Part shown: positions 1 to 6,839 of the stretch, in pieces
How the letters are laid out: every line of letters starts with the position of its first letter
Numbering within the stretch: the first letter of the stretch is position 1
Assembly: GCA_018970625.1 (NCBI GenBank)
Contig: JAGWVZ010000201.1
Span: forward strand, 1 to 6,839
Reading direction: 5' to 3'
Length of the DNA stretch: 6,839 bases
DNA from: Myxococcales bacterium
GTDB taxonomy: Bacteria; Myxococcota; Bradymonadia; REDH01
The notes under the pieces: generated by a model
Database searches by the model: none
The model's input: the letters and a program-made list of their open reading frames with translations, nothing else
Told to the model about the DNA's origin: nothing
Position numbers and translations under genes: made by a program

Positions 1-2076
1 GCCGAGGCTCCACGCCTGAACGAACAGGCGATCGACCTTGTGCCATGGTCGCGACTTTCGGCCTCGGCCGTCCGCAGTACTGCGCTGTGGCCTCGCGAAG
101 ATCAGGTCGCCATCGCCACCATTCGCGATGACGCTGACACGACCGCTTTCGCGGCCCCCGCCGACACCGCCGTCACGCTCTGTATTGACTGGCAGCCCTG
201 GGTCACGGCCGCCCTGCTACTGGACGAGGTGCGCGTGAATGCGAGCACCGACGCGTTCCCCATAGAGGTGCGTTCGGTTCCCGCTTGCGGGGTTCAGACA
301 GGTGCCGTCGCGCTCGGTACACTGGCCGACCCGGCGAACCCGGTGCTGTCGCTGTCGCTGGCGCCTGCAGGAGCCCTGGAGCTGGCGCTCGCGCCGGGCG
401 CCAATGTTCAGGTTGGACAGATTCAGGTGTTTTCGCGCGATGCCCGGGCGCTGCCGCCCGCCCTGCCCCTCGACGTTTCGACACGCAGCCTGGTGGGCGG
501 CGTGATTGAGGGGTTTTATGGGGTTCCGTGGAGCTGGCGCGAGCGCGAAGATCTGCTTCGGGTGATGGCGCAGGGCGGCCTGCAGACCTATGTGTACGCT
601 CCCGAAAGAGACCCGCTGCACCGCGACGAATGGCGTGGCGAGTATCCGCAGGCGTTTGTGGACCGTTTCGGACAGCTCGCCGTGTTTGGCGAGTCGCTCG
701 GTGTGAACGTTTATTTCGGCATCAGTCCGTTCATCGACTACGACGATTCGGCCGATTACCCGGTGCTGCTGCAGAAAATGCAGCGGTTTGTAGCGGTGGG
801 TCTTCGCGGCGTCATGTTGCTGGCCGACGACATCGAGGACGGCGTCGACCGCCCGATCGATGCCGCGCTTGGCGCGCTGCACGTGGATGTGGCCAACCGT
901 CTGCTGGCAGACCTGCGTGCCGAAAATCCGGAGATCGAGCTCTGGTTTGTTCCGACGGTGTACAGCGACGAGCGCCTGACGACGTGGCCGCAGGGCGAGG
1001 CATATCTGGCCGAAATGACCGGATTGAACGCCGATATCGAGGTGCTGTGGACAGGCCCGGGGACGTTCAACCGCACGCTGGATGCGTCGGATTTGGAGGT
1101 GGTTTCCGGTATTATCGGGCGCACCCCTTATATTTGGGAAAATTACTGGGCGAATGACGCCGGTGACGGCCTGTTTGGTCGCATCCTGCTGGCGCCGACC
1201 GAGGGACGCGACGCGTCGCTGCTGCCAGCCGTGCGGGGCATTGCCCACAATCCACTGATACAGGGCGCACTTACGCGTCTGAACATCGCGGGGTTCGCGG
1301 CGTGGATGGCCGCCCCGTCGCTCTCGCCCGCAGAACAGCGGCGGCGCGCAGTAGAATCCGAAGTGCAATTCGCGCTGCGGGCGGGTGGCGACCCCTCGCT
1401 GGCGCCGACGCTGGACCTGCTGATGAAGCTCTTCGATGGCCATGGTGAGCGCGCGCCGGCCTTTGAGCAGCTTGCCGCTGCCGTAGAGAGTGTGCTGGCG
1501 CTCGATTCGCTGAGCGATGTGTCCATTCCGGCGCTGCAGCTGGCGCTGCGCACGTTTGCCGACATGGCCTCTGTCCAGACAACGCTCTACCACTCGACCG
1601 CGCATCCCGACCTCGTGGACGACGCGTTTTTTCCGTTGCGCCGAGTGACCGCTGACGGCGTGTTCGCGCTGGCTCGGCTGATGCAATTCCGCGAGCTTGT
1701 CGCTGGCCGGCCCGACGGTATCTGGGCAGCCGTTGCGGCGCAGGCGACGGCCGACGCCGACGGCAACCGGTTTCAGTACTCGGTGGGAGTCCCCGCGCGG
1801 CTGGACGCGCTGCTGAACACGGACCTGCGCGCCTCCCTGGAGTCGTGGACACTTCCGGCGTTTGACAGCCCGTGCACGGTCGGGAACGAGAGCGTCTGGC
1901 CGCTGGACGCCGAGTGGGTGTGGGCGGCGGGGCTGCCGGGCGGGTCGCAGGAAGGCGCCGATGCCCTTCGATTCACGGCCGACCACCCCGGGGTGTACAA
2001 CGTGACCGTGGTCGCCACGCGCTCATCGCCAGCTGTCGGCTGGTCGGTGCACCGGCAGCGCGTTACCTGCCTGTAG
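1..2076 (+). CDS. GH84 beta-N-acetylglucosaminidase (O-GlcNAcase-like), 5'-truncated
   Basis: This is the C-terminal 691 residues of a retaining hexosaminidase that removes beta-linked N-acetylglucosamine by substrate-assisted catalysis. The frame is open to base 1. A GTG at 40 has no clear ribosome site, so the true start is probably upstream. Numbering is from the codon at base 1. Residues ~50-150 look like a beta-sandwich. The catalytic domain (~165-440) opens with GFYGVPW at 171. The catalytic pair is Asp276-Asp277 (LLADDIED). Tyr321, Trp379, Asn381, Asp386 and Asn417 match the sugar-binding positions of human OGA and the Bacteroides enzyme, and WTGP is also present. A helical region (~445-615) and a small Ig-like beta domain follow. 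Position 202 is Glu where the family has a substrate-contacting Lys. The only four cysteines (61, 96, 625, 690) lie in the terminal domains, so I infer export and disulfides. Family assignment is firm; the natural substrate is unknown. Confidence 0.9.
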   Translation, partial: AEAPRLNEQAIDLVPWSRLSASAVRSTALWPREDQVAIATIRDDADTTAFAAPADTAVTLCIDWQPWVTAALLLDEVRVNASTDAFPIEVRSVPACGVQTGAVALGTLADPANPVLSLSLAPAGALELALAPGANVQVGQIQVFSRDARALPPALPLDVSTRSLVGGVIEGFYGVPWSWREREDLLRVMAQGGLQTYVYAPERDPLHRDEWRGEYPQAFVDRFGQLAVFGESLGVNVYFGISPFIDYDDSADYPVLLQKMQRFVAVGLRGVMLLADDIEDGVDRPIDAALGALHVDVANRLLADLRAENPEIELWFVPTVYSDERLTTWPQGEAYLAEMTGLNADIEVLWTGPGTFNRTLDASDLEVVSGIIGRTPYIWENYWANDAGDGLFGRILLAPTEGRDASLLPAVRGIAHNPLIQGALTRLNIAGFAAWMAAPSLSPAEQRRRAVESEVQFALRAGGDPSLAPTLDLLMKLFDGHGERAPAFEQLAAAVESVLALDSLSDVSIPALQLALRTFADMASVQTTLYHSTAHPDLVDDAFFPLRRVTADGVFALARLMQFRELVAGRPDGIWAAVAAQATADADGNRFQYSVGVPARLDALLNTDLRASLESWTLPAFDSPCTVGNESVWPLDAEWVWAAGLPGGSQEGADALRFTADHPGVYNVTVVATRSSPAVGWSVHRQRVTCL

Positions 2077-2081
2077 GCACG

Positions 2082-2186
2082 CCATGGCTGTTTGATGGAG
2101 CTGCAGCCCTTCAGGGCGGTTGTCTGGCTGGGATTTGTGCTTGACGCGAACGTGGCTCGACCGCATGGTGGCGCCCATGGCTGTTT
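2082..2186 (+). repeat. 12-base direct repeat pair CCATGGCTGTTT
   Basis: CCATGGCTGTTT occurs at 2082-2093 and again at 2175-2186, exact and 93 bases apart start to start, both in the non-coding gap. It could be a paired regulator-binding site or the trace of a small local duplication. The flanks do not match beyond the repeat. Function unknown. Confidence 0.35.
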
Positions 2187-2403
2187 CCTTTCCCCACTGT
2201 TCTCTCTGCCCGGCACCGACGCTGGCGCTGCACCCTGTTCTGGCAGGGGGAACCATCGGAAACACCTCATTCGCTCACGTGCTATGCCTATGTAACGCGA
2301 GCGCCCGACTCTGACGCTGTCCTGAATACTGCGCAGATACCGGGTGCCCGTTTCGCGACTCTCTCTCGTGAGCAGCGCCCTGGTATATGTGTCCGCCGAC
2401 CCC

Positions 2404-2407
2404 GGAG
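2404..2407 (+). promoter_or_regulatory. Ribosome binding site deciding the leuA start
   Basis: GGAG lies 6 bases before the GTG at 2414, in frame with leuA. The upstream in-frame ATG at 2387 has no purine-rich site at the right distance. The shorter product also begins closer to the conserved R-I-I-V-F-D strand, as is usual for LeuA. The GTG is therefore preferred, though the ATG start (9 residues longer) cannot be excluded. Confidence 0.55.
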
Positions 2408-2413
2408 CCCCCT

Positions 2414-4087
2414 GTGAGTCCCAACAAAATCCGACGTCCCGAAACCAGCAGTGAGCGCATCATTGTTTTTGATACCACGCTTCGTGACGGTGAGCAGTCA
2501 CCCGGCGCTACGCTGACGTCTTCCGAGAAACTCGAGATCGCCCGTTCGCTGTCGCGTCTGGGTGTGGACGTCATTGAGTCGGGCTTTCCGGCGGCCTCAC
2601 CCGACGATTTCGCCGCCGTGCGTGCCATCGCCGACGAGGTCGGTAACGACGTGCCCCACGGGCGTCCGACGGCGACGCCGCCCACGATTTGCGCGCTGGC
2701 TCGCGCCACCGAGAACGATATCCGTACGTCGTGGGATGCCATCCGCACGGCGAAGTCACCCCGCATTCACACCTTTCTGGCGACCTCGCCCATTCACATG
2801 AAGCACAAGCTTCGGCTTGAGCCCGAGGCCGTGCTGCAGCGCGTACACGAGATGGTCAGCCTTGCCTCATCGCTCTGTGCCGACATCGAATTTTCGGCCG
2901 AAGACGCGGCGCGCAGCGAGCCCGATTTTCTTTGTCAGGTTTTCGGGGTCGCCATCGCGGCGGGCGCGACCACCATCAATGTGCCCGATACGGTGGGGTA
3001 CACCACGCCCGAAGAATATGCCGAATTAATTCGCCATATTCGAGCGCACACGCCGGGCATCGAAAAGGCCATTATCTCGACTCACTGCCACGACGACCTG
3101 GGGATGGCCGTGGCCAACACCCTCGCGGGACTGCGTGCTGGTGCCCGGCAGGTAGAGGTGACGATCAATGGCATTGGCGAACGCGCTGGCAACGCCAGTC
3201 TCGAAGAAGTGGTGATGGCACTGCGTACGCGCGAACATTTCTATCGCATGTCGACGGCCATTGACGCGACCGTGCTGTGTCGAACCAGCCGGCTCGTGAG
3301 CAACCGCACGGGCATCGTGGTGCAGCCCAACAAGGCGATCGTGGGTGCCAATGCGTTCGCGCATGAGTCCGGAATTCACCAGGACGGCATGCTCAAGAAC
3401 GCGCAGACCTACGAAATCATGCTGCCCGAATCGGTTGGTGCCACCGCTACGAAGCTGGTCATGGGCAAACACTCAGGGCGCCATGCGCTCGCAGTAAAAC
3501 TGCGTGAGCTGGGGTACGCGATCGAAGGGAAGGGGCTCGATGAGGCGTTCGCCCGCTTCAAGGCGCTCTGCGACAAGAAGAAAGAGATCACCGTGGGCGA
3601 CCTGGAAGCGCTGGTCGCAGACGACAGTTCGCACGCCGAAAATGGGTTCAGCCTGGTCGCGCTTCAGGTCGCCAGCGGCACGATTGGCATGCCAACTGCT
3701 TCGGTGCGCGTGCGGCGCCCCGACGGCACGATCGTCACCGCGGCGGCCGTAGGCACGGGCCCGGTCGACGCCGCTTACAAGGCCGTGGACCAGATTGTGG
3801 CCGCACCCGGCCGCCTGCTGGAATTCACGATTAACGCCGTTACCGAGGGCATTGACGCGCTCGGCGAGGTCAGCGTGATGGTGGGCCTTGACCGCGATGC
3901 CGACTCGGATGGCGACGCCGATATTCACGAGCCGTTTAATCCACAGCGTGGACAACAAATGGCGCGTGTGTTCCATGGTCGCGGCGCGGATACCGATATT
4001 CTGGTCGCCAGCGTAAAGGCGTATCTGGCTGCCCTGACGAAATTGACGAACGCCCTGGCTACCTTTCAGGCCACCGCTGCGGAGTAA
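2414..4087 (+). CDS. leuA: 2-isopropylmalate synthase
   Basis: This enzyme catalyses the first committed step of leucine synthesis, a Claisen condensation of acetyl-CoA with 2-ketoisovalerate in the cytoplasm. It is normally feedback-inhibited by leucine. From the GTG start it has 557 residues, somewhat longer than E. coli LeuA (523). DTTLRDGEQ starts at residue 20, with its metal-binding Asp. HCHDDLG (224-230) supplies the metal-binding histidines, followed by NGIGERAGN and HESGIHQDG at 317-325. The C-terminal leucine-binding regulatory domain (about 390-540) contains GTGPVDAAY and ends with [17 protein letters not shown]. Between its VSVMV strand and the GRGADTD motif is an unusual acidic insertion (about 493-516) containing [12 protein letters not shown] at 495-506, which fits an EF-hand-type loop. 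The gene is first in the operon, and leuC follows after 4 bases. An alternative ATG start at 2387 would give 566 residues. Function is secure; any metal role of the insertion is conjecture. Confidence 0.95.
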   Translation: MSPNKIRRPETSSERIIVFDTTLRDGEQSPGATLTSSEKLEIARSLSRLGVDVIESGFPAASPDDFAAVRAIADEVGNDVPHGRPTATPPTICALARATENDIRTSWDAIRTAKSPRIHTFLATSPIHMKHKLRLEPEAVLQRVHEMVSLASSLCADIEFSAEDAARSEPDFLCQVFGVAIAAGATTINVPDTVGYTTPEEYAELIRHIRAHTPGIEKAIISTHCHDDLGMAVANTLAGLRAGARQVEVTINGIGERAGNASLEEVVMALRTREHFYRMSTAIDATVLCRTSRLVSNRTGIVVQPNKAIVGANAFAHESGIHQDGMLKNAQTYEIMLPESVGATATKLVMGKHSGRHALAVKLRELGYAIEGKGLDEAFARFKALCDKKKEITVGDLEALVADDSSHAENGFSLVALQVASGTIGMPTASVRVRRPDGTIVTAAAVGTGPVDAAYKAVDQIVAAPGRLLEFTINAVTEGIDALGEVSVMVGLDRDADSDGDADIHEPFNPQRGQQMARVFHGRGADTDILVASVKAYLAALTKLTNALATFQATAAE

Positions 4088-4091
4088 TCGC

Positions 4092-5513
4092 ATGCGTCCG
4101 ACAACCCTGTTCGAGAAGATCTGGCAGCAACACATCGTTGCCGAGGCTCCCAACGAGCCAGCCGTCCTGTATATCGATCTGCATCTCGTTCATGAGGTGA
4201 CCTCGCCTCAGGCATTTGCAGGCCTTCGGAAGCGCGGCATCGGCGTGCGTCGCGCTGACCGCACGGTGGCCACGATGGACCACTCCACGCCAACCGTTCC
4301 CATTTCAAGGGCCGAGCTCGCCGCGAAAGACCCCGAGGCGGCCGCACAGCTCAGCGCACTCGAGAAGAATTGCGCCGAATTCGGGATTCCGCTGTACGCG
4401 CTCGGTTCGGAGCATCAGGGCATTGTGCACGTCATTGGCCCGGAGCTGGGTTTGACGCAACCCGGTACAACCATTGTCTGTGGCGATAGTCACACCGCGA
4501 CACACGGGGCATTTGGTGCGCTGGCGTTTGGCATTGGTACCAGCGAGGTTGAGCACGTGCTGGCAACCCAGTGCCTTTTGCAGCGCAAACCCAGAACCAT
4601 GAATATTCGGGTTGAGGGCACGCTGCAGCCTGCGGTCACAGCGAAAGATATTATTCTCGCCATTATCGCGAAAATTGGCGTCGGCGGCGGTACAGGACAC
4701 GTCATCGAATATTCCGGTAGCGCCATTCGCGCGCTCGACATGGAATCGCGCATGACCATCTGCAACATGTCCATTGAAGCCGGGGCACGGGCCGGGCTCA
4801 TCGCGCCCGATGAGACCACGTTCGCCTGGTTGCAGGGCCGTCCCAACGCGCCAGCCGGCGACGCGTGGAACAAGGCCCTCGAACGCTGGCGAGCCCTGAA
4901 AACCGACGATGGCGCCCAATTCGACACCGTCGTGGAGATCGACGCCTCGACCCTCTCCCCCATGGTCACCTGGGGTACTCACCCGGGGCTCGGCATTGGC
5001 GTGGATGGGCGTATTCCGACGGCCGAAGAAATTGCCGACCCACTGGAGCGCGTCACGCACGAGCGCGCGCTCCGATACATGAACCTGAATGCCGGCCAGG
5101 CGATCGCCGGGCAGCCGATTCAGGTGGTGTTCATTGGCTCCTGTACCAACTCCAGAATGACGGACCTGCGCGCGGCGGCGTCCATCCTGAAGGGTCGAAA
5201 AATCGCTCCCGGGGTGCGCATGCTCGTTGTACCCGGATCGGTCAAAGTAAAGACGCAGGCCGAAGCCGAGGGCCTGGACCGCATTTTCCGCGACGCCGGC
5301 GCCGAGTGGCGGGACGCCGGGTGCTCCATGTGCATCGCCATGAACGGTGATCAACTCGCGCCGGGGGAATATGCGGTCAGCACCAGCAACCGCAATTTCG
5401 AGGGGCGGCAGGGCAAAGGCAGCCGCACCTTTCTGGCCTCACCGCTGACGGCGGCCGCTTCAGCCATCGCCGGACACGTTGCCGACCCGCGCGCGTTCGC
5501 AGGAGGCCTTTGA
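4092..5513 (+). CDS. leuC: 3-isopropylmalate dehydratase, large subunit
   Basis: LeuC is the iron-sulfur subunit of isopropylmalate isomerase. With LeuD it converts 2-isopropylmalate to 3-isopropylmalate by dehydration and rehydration, as aconitase does with citrate. The 473-residue length is normal (E. coli 466). Aconitase-superfamily motifs appear in order: HEVTSPQAF near the N terminus, [34 protein letters not shown] and [18 protein letters not shown]. Cys351, Cys411 and Cys414 have the same spacing as the three 4Fe-4S ligands of the E. coli protein, so the cluster site is intact. The ATG follows the leuA stop by 4 bases. Its ribosome site GGAG (4081-4084) lies in the last codons of leuA, 7 bases before the ATG, which suggests translational coupling. 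Nothing is odd about the gene. Confidence 0.97.
   Translation: MRPTTLFEKIWQQHIVAEAPNEPAVLYIDLHLVHEVTSPQAFAGLRKRGIGVRRADRTVATMDHSTPTVPISRAELAAKDPEAAAQLSALEKNCAEFGIPLYALGSEHQGIVHVIGPELGLTQPGTTIVCGDSHTATHGAFGALAFGIGTSEVEHVLATQCLLQRKPRTMNIRVEGTLQPAVTAKDIILAIIAKIGVGGGTGHVIEYSGSAIRALDMESRMTICNMSIEAGARAGLIAPDETTFAWLQGRPNAPAGDAWNKALERWRALKTDDGAQFDTVVEIDASTLSPMVTWGTHPGLGIGVDGRIPTAEEIADPLERVTHERALRYMNLNAGQAIAGQPIQVVFIGSCTNSRMTDLRAAASILKGRKIAPGVRMLVVPGSVKVKTQAEAEGLDRIFRDAGAEWRDAGCSMCIAMNGDQLAPGEYAVSTSNRNFEGRQGKGSRTFLASPLTAAASAIAGHVADPRAFAGGL
5501..5506 (+). promoter_or_regulatory. Strong ribosome binding site for leuD
   Basis: AGGAGG lies 8 bases before the ATG at 5515 and overlaps the last codons of leuC. 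It fixes the leuD start at 5515. The longer in-frame reading from 5479 would overlap leuC and add 12 residues atypical of LeuD. Confidence 0.85.
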
Positions 5514-5514
5514 T

Positions 5515-6108
5515 ATGTATACCGTTATTCAGTCACACGCTGTCGCGCTGCCGTCGTCTGACGTCGACACCGATCAGATTATCCCCGCGCGATTTCTGAA
5601 AGTCATCGACAAGCTCGGTCTGGGACGAAATCTGTTTGCAGACTGGCGATACCTGCCAGACGGCTCAGATAACCCGGATTTTGTTCTGAATCAGCCGGCG
5701 TCGCAGGGCGCGCAGATTCTGGTCGCCGGCGACAATTTCGGGTGCGGCTCTTCGCGTGAGCACGCCCCATGGGCGCTTGTCGGGTGGGGTTTTCGAGCCA
5801 TTATTTCGACCTCATTCGCAGATATTTTCAAGAATAATGCCCTGAAAAATGGTCTGCTACCGATTTCGGTGCCCGCTGATGTGCACGCCCGCGCCATGCA
5901 GCTTGCCAGCACCGGCGGCGTATTCGAGGTCAATCTCGACACCCAGCTTCTGCGTCTCCCCGACGACACAGAAGTAGCGTTTGTGATCGATGCCTTTGCG
6001 CGCAAATGCCTGATACAGGGGGTCGATGAGCTGGGTTATCTGTTGTCTCTCGAAAAAGAGATTGCCGCGTGGGAAGCTCGGGCGGCAGCGGTTGGAGGTC
6101 AGGCATGA
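5515..6108 (+). CDS. leuD: 3-isopropylmalate dehydratase, small subunit
   Basis: LeuD is the swivel-domain partner of LeuC. It carries the substrate-recognition loop and the catalytic serine segment of isopropylmalate isomerase. The 197-residue product matches the family (E. coli 201). VDTDQIIPARF (17-27) is the N-terminal signature, and the adjoining DKLGLGRNLFADWRY is typical of the substrate-specificity loop. GDNFGCGSSREHAPW holds the Ser-Arg-Glu-His segment (Ser80, Arg81, Glu82, His83). SFADIFKNNALKNGLLPI follows, as in known LeuD proteins. The start codon comes 1 base after the leuC stop, and the end overlaps the leuB start by 4 bases (ATGA). This fits production of the two isomerase subunits in matched amounts from one transcript. 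I see no defect. Confidence 0.97.
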   Translation: MYTVIQSHAVALPSSDVDTDQIIPARFLKVIDKLGLGRNLFADWRYLPDGSDNPDFVLNQPASQGAQILVAGDNFGCGSSREHAPWALVGWGFRAIISTSFADIFKNNALKNGLLPISVPADVHARAMQLASTGGVFEVNLDTQLLRLPDDTEVAFVIDAFARKCLIQGVDELGYLLSLEKEIAAWEARAAAVGGQA

Positions 6109-6839
6109 GCGCACGCATTGTTCTTCTGTCCGGCGACGGCATAGGACCCGAGGTTGTCGCAGCAGGGCGGCGGATTCTGGAGCGAGTCTGCTCGCAGGCG
6201 AATCTCGCCGTGGAGTTTGACGATGAGCTTATTGGTGGTGCGGCCATTGATGCGACCGGCATGCCGCTGCCCCCGGCCTCACTCGAGGCGGCCCGACGCG
6301 CCAACGCCATCCTGCTGGGTGCGGTCGGTGGCCCCAAGTGGGATATTCCCGGCGCAAAGGTGCGCCCCGAACAGGGACTGCTCTCGATTCGCAAGGCGCT
6401 CGGGCTCTTCGCCAACCTGCGTCCCGTGCGGGTCACGGAAGCCCTCGCCGATGCCTCGCCGCTCAGGCGAGAGCTGGTGGTCGGCTGCGACATCATGTTC
6501 GTGCGCGAGCTTACCGGCGGCGTTTATTTCGGAGAGCCTCGCGTGGAAGGCGACGACGCTCTGGACAGCATGAAGTACCAGCGCCACGAGGTCGAACGTG
6601 TGGTGCGGCTGGCGTTCTCGCTGGCGCAGGCCCGACGTCGCAAGGTGACCTCGGTCGACAAGGCCAACGTGCTGGCTACCTCGCGACTGTGGCGCAAAGT
6701 GGCAACCGAGATCGGTGCCGAAAACCCCGGCACCACGCTGGAGCACCAACTGGTAGACTCCACGGCCATGCGGTTGTTGACGCATGCCTCCACGTTTGAC
6801 GTGATCGTCACCGAGAACCTGTTTGGTGATATTCTCACC
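6105..6839 (+). CDS. leuB: 3-isopropylmalate dehydrogenase, 3'-truncated by window edge
   Basis: LeuB oxidises and decarboxylates 3-isopropylmalate with NAD+ and a divalent metal, giving 2-ketoisocaproate, which a transaminase turns into leucine. The first 245 of roughly 350-360 residues are present, and the frame is open at the right edge. Visible motifs are GDGIGPEV near the N terminus, GAVGGPKWD, the substrate-binding RPEQGLLSIRKALGLFANLRPV, RELTGGVYFGEPR (Arg134, Tyr141) and SVDKANVL with catalytic Lys186. Metal ligands Asp218 (HQLVDSTAM) and Asp242 (NLFGDILT) align with Asp217 and Asp241 of the Thermus thermophilus enzyme. The window stops just before the third Asp. The start ATG overlaps the leuD stop and is preceded by GGAGG at 6094-6098, 6 bases away. 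The RELTGG motif favours LeuB over tartrate or isocitrate dehydrogenases. Confidence 0.96.
   Translation, partial: MSARIVLLSGDGIGPEVVAAGRRILERVCSQANLAVEFDDELIGGAAIDATGMPLPPASLEAARRANAILLGAVGGPKWDIPGAKVRPEQGLLSIRKALGLFANLRPVRVTEALADASPLRRELVVGCDIMFVRELTGGVYFGEPRVEGDDALDSMKYQRHEVERVVRLAFSLAQARRRKVTSVDKANVLATSRLWRKVATEIGAENPGTTLEHQLVDSTAMRLLTHASTFDVIVTENLFGDILT

Larger units (their letters stand above)
2077..2413. other. Intergenic region upstream of the leu operon
   Basis: This stretch separates the GH84 stop codon from the leuA start. Short open frames cross it, but none has a good ribosome site or a recognisable product. It holds a 12-base direct repeat, a GCCC-TTCA-GGGC mini-hairpin at 2106-2117 without a T-run, a CTGCGCAG palindrome at 2329-2336 and CGGG-TG-CCCG at 2341-2350. 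A TTGACG at 2141-2146 could be a -35 box, but the matching -10 position (CATGGT, 2164-2169) is poor. A GTG-started 11-codon frame at 2279-2314 has three Leu codons, two of them CTA, and could be a leader peptide. No T-box core (TGGNACC) is visible. The operon promoter and any leucine control probably lie here, but I cannot place them. Confidence 0.6.

Noticed and set aside
217..1986. A 589-codon open frame on the minus strand opposite the GH84 gene
   Set aside because: Its translation is rich in Arg, Gln and His with no recognisable motif. Long antisense frames are expected opposite GC-rich genes, and the plus-strand frame carries clear GH84 motifs.
2104..2130. Possible terminator after the GH84 gene
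   Set aside because: The GCCC-TTCA-GGGC stem has only 4 pairs, and an alternative CAGCC/GGCTG pairing has a 17-base loop. Neither is followed by a T-run, so a terminator call is not supported.
2141..2169. Sigma-70 promoter with TTGACG at 2141 and CATGGT at 2164
   Set aside because: The -35 box is good and the spacing is 17 bases, but the -10 matches only three of six consensus bases, so it is noted in the gap description and not called.
2120..2314. 64-codon plus-strand frame in the gap before leuA
   Set aside because: It needs a TTG start with no ribosome site, has no recognisable motif and is Cys-rich unlike the neighbouring genes. Only its last 12 codons are discussed, as a possible leader.
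4140..4150. An 11-base match (GCCGAGGCTCC) between the window start and early leuC
   Set aside because: Both copies lie within coding sequence made of common GC-rich codons (Ala-Glu-Ala-Pro), so chance is the simplest explanation.
4305..5354. A 349-codon open frame on the minus strand opposite leuC
   Set aside because: It lies wholly inside leuC, whose motifs are unmistakable, and its product resembles no known protein. It is a composition artefact.
5479..5514. Longer leuD start that would overlap leuC
   Set aside because: The ATG at 5515 has an AGGAGG ribosome site 8 bases upstream and gives the usual LeuD N terminus. The extra 12 residues are just leuC sequence read in another frame.

Overview
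The window is about 6.8 kb of GC-rich bacterial DNA with all recognisable genes on the plus strand. It holds the 3' part of a glycoside hydrolase family 84 (GH84, beta-N-acetylglucosaminidase / O-GlcNAcase-like) gene, a gap of about 340 bases, and a compact leucine-biosynthesis operon in the order leuA-leuC-leuD-leuB. The operon's last gene runs off the right edge. GC-rich codon choice, Shine-Dalgarno-led starts and tight gene packing fit a free-living bacterium that makes its own leucine. The phylum cannot be fixed from this window. The leuACDB order with a long LeuA would suit several GC-rich lineages, such as Gemmatimonadota or Proteobacteria, but that is only a guess.

Bases 1-2076: the GH84 gene is open to the left edge, so its start and any signal peptide are not visible. 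It encodes a beta-rich N-terminal region, the catalytic barrel with an Asp-Asp catalytic pair, a helical region and a small C-terminal beta domain. Its only four cysteines fall in the two terminal domains, which hints at an exported enzyme.

Bases 2077-2413: no convincing gene. The stretch contains a 12-base direct repeat, small inverted repeats and a weak candidate for a leucine-rich leader peptide, and should contain the operon promoter.

Bases 2414-6839: leuA (2-isopropylmalate synthase), leuC and leuD (large and small subunits of isopropylmalate isomerase) and leuB (3-isopropylmalate dehydrogenase, 245 codons visible). Spacings are 4 bases, 1 base and a 4-base overlap, so the four genes are very probably co-transcribed and translationally coupled. 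Together they convert 2-ketoisovalerate plus acetyl-CoA to the keto-acid precursor of leucine.

Most of the window is ordinary core metabolism. Two points deserve a second look. The LeuA regulatory domain carries an acidic insertion that matches the 12-residue EF-hand calcium-loop pattern exactly. The GH84 enzyme keeps its catalytic and most sugar-binding residues but has Glu-Arg where the family usually has a substrate-contacting Lys followed by Asp. I see no sign of a wholly new multi-gene system.
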